Shown: positions 7,916-13,145 of the stretch, piece after piece
How positions within the stretch are numbered: the stretch's first letter is position 1
Layout of the letters: each line of letters starts with the position of its first letter
Assembly (NCBI GenBank): GCA_050998755.1
Contig: JBPCPW010000039.1
Span: 1 to 13,145 of the forward strand
DNA from: JAXDLW01 sp050998755
GTDB taxonomy: Bacteria > Chloroflexota > Dormibacteria > DASZGP01
Direction of reading: 5' to 3'
Length of the DNA: 13,145 nt
The notes under the pieces: model-generated
Seen by the model: the letters and a program-made list of their open reading frames with translations, nothing else
Databases searched by the model: none
Told to the model about the DNA's origin: nothing
Made by a program: the position numbers and the translations under genes

Positions 7916-9028
7916 ATGACGTCCCTCGCCGCCGGGCGGTCCGCCCCCGGGGTGCTCATTCCGCCCACGCCCCATACCTCACGAGGGTATTGGCCCGCGC
8001 TGGATGGCATCCGAGCCCTGGCGGTCGCTGAGGTCATCTTGTTGCACGCCGGGTCGCGCTTTGGCCGTAAGGGTGACCTCGGGGTGGATGCCTTCTTCGT
8101 CCTCAGCGGCTTCCTCATCACGACGATCCTGCTGGCTGAGCGCGAGAGGACCGGGGGGCTGAACCTGCCGGCCTTCTATCTCCGCCGGGCCTTTCGCCTG
8201 TTCCCAGCGTTGATCCTGGTGGTCGTTGCCACGGCGGGGATCAGCGTCCTGTTGGTACCCGCCCTTCGCGATCCCACTCTGCAGGCGATCCCGTACGCAG
8301 CCACGTATAGCTTCAACTGGCTGATGGCGTTGGGGAGTCCGCGGTCGGGGCTGCTATCCCACACGTGGTCGCTGGCCATCGAGGAGCAGTTCTACCTCTT
8401 GTGGCCACCCATCATCCTCGGCCTGTCGCGGTTGGGGCTGGGCATCCGCGGCATCGGTATCGTCGCAGTATCCCTGGGCTTGGCTTCGGCAGTCTGGCGG
8501 GCCGTTCTGCTTCAGTTGAACATCGGGTCGCCAACCGTCGTGCAGCGCGTCTACTTCGGGTCGGACACGGAGGCGTTCGAGATTCTGTTTGGCTGCGCGG
8601 CGGCCGCCGCCTACCTATCCGCGCCAGCCTGGAGCGCGCTTGCACAACGCTGGCTCAAGGGTGTGGCCGCCGCCGTTGTGGTCGCACTGGCGGTCATTAT
8701 CGTGCTCCCGTTGAACGTCTACTCGGACGTCATCAGGTACGGGTTGCCGCTGGTCTGCGCAGGCATCGCCGTGATCATCCTGGACCTTGTCGTCGCGCCA
8801 TTGCGTTGGTTGGAGTGGCCACTCAGCCGCCCCCCCCTGGTGCTGTTGGGGCGTGTCTCGTACGGCGTCTATCTGTGGCAGTGGCCGGTCATATTGCTGG
8901 TGACCGTCACCGCGCCCCGGGTGCCCCCGGTGGGCCTGGTGCTCATCGTTGTGCCGGTAAGCATCGCGGTCGCCGCCGGCTCGTACCTACTTGTTGAACG
9001 CCGGTTCCTCCTGCTCAGGAAGCGGTAG
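7916..9028 (+). CDS. Acyltransferase 3 family membrane protein (OafA-like O-acyltransferase)
   Basis: This polytopic membrane enzyme of 370 residues probably adds an acetyl or other acyl group to sugar hydroxyls on the envelope glycan. YWPALDGIRALAVAEVILLH (25-44) contains the family's Arg33-X10-His44 pair. It is followed by GVDAFFVLSGFLIT (56-69), FYLRRAFRLFPAL (87-99) and HTWSLAIEEQFYLLWP (149-164), all hallmark acyltransferase-3 motifs. About ten hydrophobic segments follow to the tail VERRFLLLRKR. No C-terminal SGNH hydrolase domain is attached, so it is the short form. I choose ATG 7916 because it lies 7 nt after TACGAT and is followed by a normal-length leader; ATG 7895 would add seven residues. 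No Shine-Dalgarno sequence fits either start well. It is divergent from the flippase and followed after 46 bp by a methyltransferase. Confidence 0.93.
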   Translation: MTSLAAGRSAPGVLIPPTPHTSRGYWPALDGIRALAVAEVILLHAGSRFGRKGDLGVDAFFVLSGFLITTILLAERERTGGLNLPAFYLRRAFRLFPALILVVVATAGISVLLVPALRDPTLQAIPYAATYSFNWLMALGSPRSGLLSHTWSLAIEEQFYLLWPPIILGLSRLGLGIRGIGIVAVSLGLASAVWRAVLLQLNIGSPTVVQRVYFGSDTEAFEILFGCAAAAAYLSAPAWSALAQRWLKGVAAAVVVALAVIIVLPLNVYSDVIRYGLPLVCAGIAVIILDLVVAPLRWLEWPLSRPPLVLLGRVSYGVYLWQWPVILLVTVTAPRVPPVGLVLIVVPVSIAVAAGSYLLVERRFLLLRKR

Positions 9029-9061
9029 AACGAGGCCTTCCAGGCCCTCCGGACGGCCCGG

Positions 9062-9067
9062 TACCCT
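9062..9067 (+). promoter_or_regulatory. Candidate -10 box for leaderless start of methyltransferase gene
   Basis: TACCCT is followed by 7 nt (TACTGGC) and the ATG at 9075, the same geometry as at 1002, 7916 and 11398. The 46-bp gap before this gene has no Shine-Dalgarno motif. It suggests the methyltransferase has its own promoter in addition to any readthrough from the acyltransferase. Confidence 0.4.
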
Positions 9068-9074
9068 TACTGGC

Positions 9075-9848
9075 ATGGTCAGGCTGAAATCGTATGTGGA
9101 CCGCCTTCGTAATGGTGGGTCAGGCGCGTCCGCCGCCCTGTCTGCTCCGGCGTCAGACGAGCCGTTGTTTGACCAGCCCTTCTACGTCGAGGTGACCGAG
9201 GCTCGGTTGCGCCACCTGGACTGGATGCGGCTCACCCTGGCGGGCAAGAGCGTGGCGGATATCGGCTGTGGCATTGGTCGCCTCTCGCAGTTCTTTGCCG
9301 ATCAGGGGGCCGACGTGACCTGTGTCGACGGCCGGGCTGAGAACATCGAGATCCTCAAGCGCGATTACCCCGGGCGTATCGCGCACGTTATTGACGTGGA
9401 GACGGACCGCCTGCTGGATATTGGAAGCTTCGACGTGGTCTTCTGCTACGGGCTGCTGTACCACCTCGCTGACCCCCTCGGGTTTCTGCGCCGCGCCGAG
9501 AAGATCTGTGGCGAGACGATGATCCTGGAGACCAAGATCGTGGATTATCAAAGCCCACAGTTATTGCTGATACGCGAGTTCGACGACCCGACAATGGGGC
9601 TTCACCACGTCGCCTGCCGTCCGAGTTCGGCTTACATCGCGGCCTGCCTGCGCCACGTTGGAATGTCGCACGTGTACAACCCCGCGCGCCTGCCCGACCA
9701 CGCCGATTTTCGGTACCGGCGTCGCGATGACGGCGCCCACATGCATGCGGGCGTGCCCATGAGGGACATCTTTGTGGCCTCGCGGAAGCCGCTCGACAAC
9801 AGCCGGCTGGTGCCCGTCGAAGATCGTCTGGACTACGCGACCGGCTGA
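9075..9848 (+). CDS. Class I SAM-dependent methyltransferase
   Basis: The 257-residue protein has a Rossmann-fold methyltransferase core. Motif I is VADIGCGIGRLSQFF (60-74), the acidic ribose-binding position is TCVDGRAENI (82-91, Asp85), and the post-motif region FDVVFCYGLLYHLADPLGFL (119-138) resembles methyltransferase-11/12-type enzymes. An N-terminal segment of about 55 residues precedes the core and includes FDQPFYVEVTEARLRHLDWM. After the core a histidine-rich stretch follows (GLHHVACRPSS, then HMHAG), and the C-terminus ends VPVEDRLDYATG. In this setting it may methylate a sugar or a nucleotide-sugar or lipid-linked intermediate, but the substrate is inferred only from location; a small-molecule or tRNA substrate cannot be excluded. 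The start is ATG 9075, supported by TACCCT 7 nt upstream. Its last 16 bp overlap the end of a convergent second methyltransferase gene. Confidence 0.88.
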   Translation: MVRLKSYVDRLRNGGSGASAALSAPASDEPLFDQPFYVEVTEARLRHLDWMRLTLAGKSVADIGCGIGRLSQFFADQGADVTCVDGRAENIEILKRDYPGRIAHVIDVETDRLLDIGSFDVVFCYGLLYHLADPLGFLRRAEKICGETMILETKIVDYQSPQLLLIREFDDPTMGLHHVACRPSSAYIAACLRHVGMSHVYNPARLPDHADFRYRRRDDGAHMHAGVPMRDIFVASRKPLDNSRLVPVEDRLDYATG

Positions 9849-11014
9849 GGTTGCGCCGCCCCGTCGGCGGCCAGCTGGGCCGGCCACCATTCCCGTTTGC
9901 GGGCCGTCGGGAGGCCCTCGCGACGAAAGATCAGCAGGTGGTGGGTGCCCATCATCCTCAGTCCCGGGAGGGCAGCGACCCCGCGCTCGAGGGCGTCGGA
10001 GACGAAGTTGCCCGCTGCCGGACTTCGTTCGGTGAGCTGGCGCAGCGTATTCGCCGCGCGCGATTGCGGGGCTGGGAATTCGAACGATCCCCGCGAAACC
10101 AGCCGCAGCCCGGCGTCAGCCGCCATATCGCGCAGCTCGGCGAAAGCAAAGTGCACGTGAGGTGCATGGGTCGGTGACTCCGGCGGGCGGCTGTCGATGG
10201 CGGGGTCAAGGGCGTGGTCCCAGGTCAGGTGGCGGAAGGAGAGCAGAGCGGGGCGGGTACCGCCGAGGAGGCGCTCAACCCAGGCCCCGGGATCGCGTAG
10301 AGGCGACACCTCCGGCATCTCTGCGCTGTTGTTGGTGGTCATCACCAGCAGTCCCCCGGGTCGGGTGATCCGCGCCAGTTCGTGCATCCCGGCGGAGGCG
10401 TCGATGAGGTGCTCGATGACCTCACTGGCAACCACCACGTCTGCGATCTTCGTTTGCAGCGGCAGGGCCTCCATCACGCCACGAATCAAGAGCGGCGGGT
10501 TGGCGCGCGCAATGCGCTGACGGAGGCCGTATGGGTTGAGGTCGACACCCACCATCCGCCCCGGGCGCAAGGGCGCCAGGCGGTCCAGGACGATCGCCGA
10601 ACCACAGCCAATGTCAACCACTGTGCCGCCCGCCGGCAGGTATCCCCTCGCGGTGCGTGTCAGCAACTCGTATCGCTGGTCGTGCTTGCGGCGGTCGTAG
10701 GCGGGGTACTCCGACATCTCCTCCTCATGGGATGTGAACGCCTCGACGTAGTAGCGGTCCAGGACGGACTGATCGACGCGCGCCATCCGCGCCCGGTGCA
10801 CCTTCGAGAGCCTGCCTGCCGCCTGCCGTCCCCGGACGTAGGTACGGCCGAACCCTGCTGCGGCCAGGATCCCCAGGACCAATGCTCGCCGGTTACGGCC
10901 CCGCCTGGCCTCGCGAACGGCGGCGGCGGTGAACAGGGCAGGCAGATGTCGCCGCACCGGCGCCATCTGGGGCGATCTCCGCAGCCAGCGCGCGCCCCTG
11001 AGCAACGTCCTCAC
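9833..11014 (-). CDS. Class I SAM-dependent methyltransferase with long basic N-terminus
   Basis: The 393-residue product carries a class I methyltransferase core: motif I TVVDIGCGSAIVLDRL (131-146), RMVGVDLNPYG (153-163) with Asp158, then ADVVVASEVIEHLIDASAGM (191-210) and ITRPGGLLVMTTNNS (216-230), typical of methyltransferase-11 domains. In front lies an arginine-rich region of about 80 residues, including a short hydrophobic patch ALVLGILAAAGFG (44-56), which could bind membrane or acceptor. After the core, SHAPHVHFAF-like sequence and AADAGLRLVSRGSFEFPAPQ form an accessory part. The GTG start at 11014 shares GTGA with the stop of the small membrane protein gene, so the two are probably coupled. 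TAGCCT lies 6 nt ahead of the GTG, inside the upstream coding region, so an internal promoter is possible. The substrate is unknown; the locus suggests glycan or lipid-linked sugar methylation. Confidence 0.88.
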   Translation of the reverse strand: MRTLLRGARWLRRSPQMAPVRRHLPALFTAAAVREARRGRNRRALVLGILAAAGFGRTYVRGRQAAGRLSKVHRARMARVDQSVLDRYYVEAFTSHEEEMSEYPAYDRRKHDQRYELLTRTARGYLPAGGTVVDIGCGSAIVLDRLAPLRPGRMVGVDLNPYGLRQRIARANPPLLIRGVMEALPLQTKIADVVVASEVIEHLIDASAGMHELARITRPGGLLVMTTNNSAEMPEVSPLRDPGAWVERLLGGTRPALLSFRHLTWDHALDPAIDSRPPESPTHAPHVHFAFAELRDMAADAGLRLVSRGSFEFPAPQSRAANTLRQLTERSPAAGNFVSDALERGVAALPGLRMMGTHHLLIFRREGLPTARKREWWPAQLAADGAAQPQPVA

Positions 11015-11391
11015 CGCCCAAGGCTAACGGCCAAGGCCACGCCCAGCAGGCCGCAGCACGCGGACGGCAGAGAGGCGGCCGCGGTCAGGCGCGGCGCCTG
11101 ACTAGGGGGGGGTTGCGTCTGCCAGGGATGGGGCTTGAGAAGCTCAAGCAGAGTTAGCCAGAGGAGCACAGTGCCCACCGCCAGGTATGGCGCACGGAGG
11201 CGGTGAAGGAACAGCAAGGGAAGTGCCGCAATCACTGGCAGCAGCACTGCGACGAGACAGCCGATCAAGACCCCGAAGGGTCGGTTGACGGTGCGTCGAT
11301 GGCCGGACCGCCTGCCAGCATCAGCGGCCGCAGCGGTGGCGATCAGCAGGGCTGCCGCGATCAGGAACGTGTTGATGATCCCGGCTAGCAT
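11011..11391 (-). CDS. Unrecognised small four-segment membrane protein
   Basis: I do not recognise this 126-residue protein. It has four hydrophobic stretches: about 3-23, 39-62, 67-85 and 102-124. The loop 26-37 is basic (RRSGHRR), consistent with a cytoplasmic side, and a proline-rich linker (PHPWQTQPPPSQAP, 87-100) precedes the last segment. GC-rich third positions and a GTGA junction with the downstream methyltransferase support it as a real gene. ATG 11391 is the only suitable start before the first segment. It faces away from the acyltransferase ATG at 11398 with only 6 bp between, so any control sequence must lie inside the neighbouring coding region. A role in membrane anchoring or substrate presentation for the coupled methyltransferase is a guess from position only. 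No signal-peptide cleavage site is evident. Confidence 0.72.
   Translation of the reverse strand: MLAGIINTFLIAAALLIATAAAADAGRRSGHRRTVNRPFGVLIGCLVAVLLPVIAALPLLFLHRLRAPYLAVGTVLLWLTLLELLKPHPWQTQPPPSQAPRLTAAASLPSACCGLLGVALAVSLGR
11021..11026 (-). promoter_or_regulatory. Possible internal -10 box ahead of methyltransferase GTG
   Basis: On the minus strand TAGCCT sits 6 nt before GTG 11014, within CCGTTAGCCT (11030-11021), identical to the sequence at 1036-1045. It lies inside the last codons of the small membrane protein gene, so it may be coincidental coding sequence. The exact 10-base match and correct spacing justify noting it. Confidence 0.25.
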
Positions 11392-11392
11392 A
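11386..11392. promoter_or_regulatory. Candidate -10 box for leaderless acyltransferase start, symmetric TAGCATA
   Basis: TAGCAT (11386-11391) is followed by AAGTGC and the ATG at 11398. The 7-base sequence TAGCATA also reads TATGCT on the opposite strand, but there it overlaps the ATG of the small membrane protein gene, so a minus-strand start from it would fall inside that gene. The following ATAAGTG is shared with the region ahead of the other acyltransferase (7907-7913). Confidence 0.4.
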
Positions 11393-11397
11393 AGTGC

Positions 11398-12606
11398 ATG
11401 ACTGCCGCCACGCCGGTCGTCCAGGCGGGGGCGCCAAGGTCGCGGCGCATCGAGTCGTTACGGGCGGTGGCGGCCCTGGGGGTTGTGATCAGCCACGTCT
11501 ACGGCACCTCTGTGGCGTACGGCCCCGCCACCGAATCCACATTTCTCCACCGGGTTCTTTTTGGCGGCGGTTTCGGGGTCCTGCTCTTCTTCGCGCTCTC
11601 CGGATACCTGCTGTTCAAGCCCTTCGCGCTTCACCGCTGGGGAGGGGGCAGTGCCATCGACCTCGGGAGATACGCGCGCAACCGCGCCCTCAGGATCCTG
11701 CCGCTGTACTACGTCCTGATCGTGATCCTCCTGATCGCCTATCGCGCCCCGCCATCATTCTGGGTGCGGTTCGGACTATTCGCCCAGAGCCTCTTCAACG
11801 ACACCGTGTTTCGCATCGACCCTCCAACCTGGTCGCTGGCGGTCGAGCTCCAGTACTACATCCTGCTGCCGTTCATCGCCGGTGGGATCGCGGTGCTGTC
11901 GCGAGGCCGGCTGGCGGTGGCCACCCTGGTGTTGCTGATCCTCGGCGCCATCAGCCTGGCGCTTCGATTGGTCACCGTTTACCTTCCCGCGGGAGCCTCC
12001 CCGGCATGGCGATATGCCTTTCCAACCAACTTCGTGTTCTTCGTCCCCGGAATGTTGCTGCCGCTGATCCAGCTTCGCCTGGCGGGCGCCGCCGAGCCGC
12101 GCTGGCTCCGAAGCTGGTTGGGCAATGCGACCCTTTGGTGGCTGGCAGCGCTGGCGGTTTTTGCGCTCGTCGCGTATCGCTACCAACTCGAGGCGCTCCT
12201 GGTGATCGCGACCTTCCTGGTCGTGGGCGCGTGTGTTCTCCCATTGCGCGGGGGGCGCGAGCTAGCGGTGCTGGATTGGCGCCCCCTGGCGCTGCTGGGC
12301 GTCGCCTCATACAGCCTCTACCTGTGGCACGATCCGATTCTGGCCGCGCTGGCACGGCTGCATCTTGCTCCGAGCGGCTTTGTGCCCCTCATCCTGGTGG
12401 CGCTGCCGGCATGCATCGTGGTGGCGGTGATCAGTTATGCGGCGCTTGAAGCGCCCTGGCTTCGGTTGCGGAGCCACTGGGCCAATACCGTCCCGTTGCC
12501 AGCGCGGCCAGCGCTAGAGGAAGAAGGTGCGGCGCCTGATGCTTGCGGTCGCACACGCGGCGACCTCGACCGAGTCCAGCGCAAAGAGCCCAGCCATGTC
12601 GACTAG
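11398..12606 (+). CDS. Acyltransferase 3 family membrane protein (second OafA-like enzyme)
   Basis: This 402-residue polytopic membrane protein is a second, divergent acyltransferase-3 enzyme. RRIESLRAVAALGVVISH (16-33) has the conserved Arg22-X10-His33 pair. FGVLLFFALSGYLLFKPF (59-76), YARNRALRILPLYYVL (92-107) and PTWSLAVELQYYILLPF (143-159) follow in the expected order; the position corresponding to the EEQFY motif of the first enzyme is VELQY, keeping Glu150. Roughly ten membrane segments end near ISYAALEAPWLRLR. It likely O-acylates an envelope sugar; acetyl is typical for the family but the donor is not shown. Its last 30 residues (EEEGAAPDACGRTRGDLDRV and beyond) are hydrophilic and lie antisense to the end of a convergent GT2 gene, so this tail is probably unconstrained. 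The start is ATG 11398, 6 nt after TAGCAT and without a Shine-Dalgarno sequence. Confidence 0.92.
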   Translation: MTAATPVVQAGAPRSRRIESLRAVAALGVVISHVYGTSVAYGPATESTFLHRVLFGGGFGVLLFFALSGYLLFKPFALHRWGGGSAIDLGRYARNRALRILPLYYVLIVILLIAYRAPPSFWVRFGLFAQSLFNDTVFRIDPPTWSLAVELQYYILLPFIAGGIAVLSRGRLAVATLVLLILGAISLALRLVTVYLPAGASPAWRYAFPTNFVFFVPGMLLPLIQLRLAGAAEPRWLRSWLGNATLWWLAALAVFALVAYRYQLEALLVIATFLVVGACVLPLRGGRELAVLDWRPLALLGVASYSLYLWHDPILAALARLHLAPSGFVPLILVALPACIVVAVISYAALEAPWLRLRSHWANTVPLPARPALEEEGAAPDACGRTRGDLDRVQRKEPSHVD

Positions 12607-13145
12607 CCGGCGCCGCCGGGGTTGCGCAGAGAGGTGATAGACGAGGCGGTGGCGAGCGAAGCGTACCCATGGCGCCAGCGCCGCCACCGTAACGGGGTTT
12701 AGCGGGGCGGCGAGCAGCCCCACCCAGGCAAGCGTCGCCTGGCGGTGCTGGCGCGACCAGAAGTGACCCTCCCAGAGCTCATCTCGTAGCCCCGGGTGGC
12801 GCTCCACCAACCGCACAATGCCGCCAACACGCCACCTCTCACGGAGGGCGCGCCAGGGTCCCTGGCGCAGCACGGCGTGGTAGACGGTGGCGCCGTCCGC
12901 GAATGCCAGACGCGCGCCCGCCGCCTCGGCGCGCCAGCCCAGGTCGGTGTCCTCTCCGTAGTAGGCCAGGGACTCGTCGAATCCACCGAGATCAGCGAGC
13001 ACCGCCGTGGGGTACAGGATGTTGCACGTCGAGTAGCGCCGTGCCTGCTCGCTGTTCTCAATACGCATAGTGCGGTCGAAAACGCTGCCCGCGGGTCGGT
13101 CGAGAGGGTCGGGGATGGTCCGGCCCGCCACGACGGTGGCTGCGG
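12514..13145 (-). CDS. GT2-family glycosyltransferase, N-terminus cut by window edge
   Basis: The gene enters from the right edge on the minus strand and ends with TAG at 12516-12514, leaving about 210 C-terminal residues. It shows the second half of a GT-A family 2 enzyme: STCNILYPTAVLADLGGFDE, then the catalytic region YYGEDTDLGWRAEAAG, then ADGATVYHAVLRQGPWRA, and a hydrophobic stretch WVGLLAAPLNPVTVAALAPW before a C-terminal helix region (VDMAGLFALDSVEVAACATA) and the end RRRTFFL. The N-terminal nucleotide-binding part and start lie outside the window. The ending resembles known GT2 proteins, so the stop at 12514 seems genuine even though it overlaps 93 bp of the convergent acyltransferase gene. 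The sugar specificity is unknown. GTG 13131 is in frame but internal, because the frame stays open beyond it and the fold is incomplete. Confidence 0.88.
   Translation of the reverse strand, partial: AATVVAGRTIPDPLDRPAGSVFDRTMRIENSEQARRYSTCNILYPTAVLADLGGFDESLAYYGEDTDLGWRAEAAGARLAFADGATVYHAVLRQGPWRALRERWRVGGIVRLVERHPGLRDELWEGHFWSRQHRQATLAWVGLLAAPLNPVTVAALAPWVRFARHRLVYHLSAQPRRRRLVDMAGLFALDSVEVAACATASIRRRTFFL

Noticed and set aside
9034..9046. Possible terminator hairpin GGCC-TTCCA-GGCC after the acyltransferase
   Set aside because: The stem is only 4 bp and no T run follows, so it is not supported as an intrinsic terminator.
11394..12449. Plus-strand open frame of 351 codons in another frame of the acyltransferase region
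   Set aside because: The translation is arginine- and proline-rich with no membrane segments; the overlapping frame starting at 11398 has all acyltransferase-3 motifs.

Overview
This window is a compact, GC-rich (about two-thirds G+C by eye) piece of a surface-polysaccharide locus from a bacterium. It encodes seven glycosyltransferases (four GT-B/GT4-like, three GT-A/GT2-like), one MOP-family polysaccharide flippase, two integral-membrane acyltransferase-3 (OafA-like) enzymes, two class I SAM methyltransferases and one unrecognised small membrane protein. No rRNA, tRNA, CRISPR array, transposase or phage gene was seen. The base composition, the abundance of GTG starts, the absence of clear Shine-Dalgarno sequences and the TANNNT boxes 6-7 nt ahead of several start codons suggest a lineage that uses leaderless mRNAs, such as Actinomycetota, Chloroflexota or Dormibacterota-type soil bacteria. 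The phylum cannot be fixed from this sequence.

Layout from left to right: a GT4 gene on the minus strand running off the left edge (1-1002); a divergent plus-strand run of GT4, GT2 and GT4 (about 1046-4284) with 8-bp and 4-bp overlaps; a minus-strand run transcribed flippase, then GT2, then GT4 (7849 down to 4266) with a GTGA overlap and an abutting junction; two plus-strand genes, an acyltransferase (7916-9028) and a methyltransferase (9075-9848); a minus-strand pair, a small membrane protein and a methyltransferase (11391 down to 9833) joined by GTGA; a plus-strand acyltransferase (11398-12606); and a minus-strand GT2 running off the right edge (12514-13145). All three convergent junctions overlap (19, 16 and 93 bp) and the divergent junctions are 6 to about 66 bp, so almost no DNA is non-coding. 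No gene-free stretch exceeds 300 bases.

Functionally, the glycosyltransferases would build a lipid-linked oligosaccharide on the cytoplasmic face of the membrane, the flippase would move it across, and the acyltransferases and methyltransferases would decorate it. No initiating sugar-phosphate transferase, polymerase, chain-length regulator or nucleotide-sugar synthesis gene is visible, so these must lie outside the window or elsewhere. None of the sugar specificities can be assigned from sequence alone.

The most unusual observations concern expression signals rather than gene content: a repeated leaderless promoter-and-start arrangement, TANNNTA boxes readable on both strands in three divergent gaps, one GT4 gene that lacks a normal in-frame start codon where its N-terminus should begin, two start codons facing away from each other only 6 bp apart, and a 93-bp tail-to-tail antisense coding overlap.
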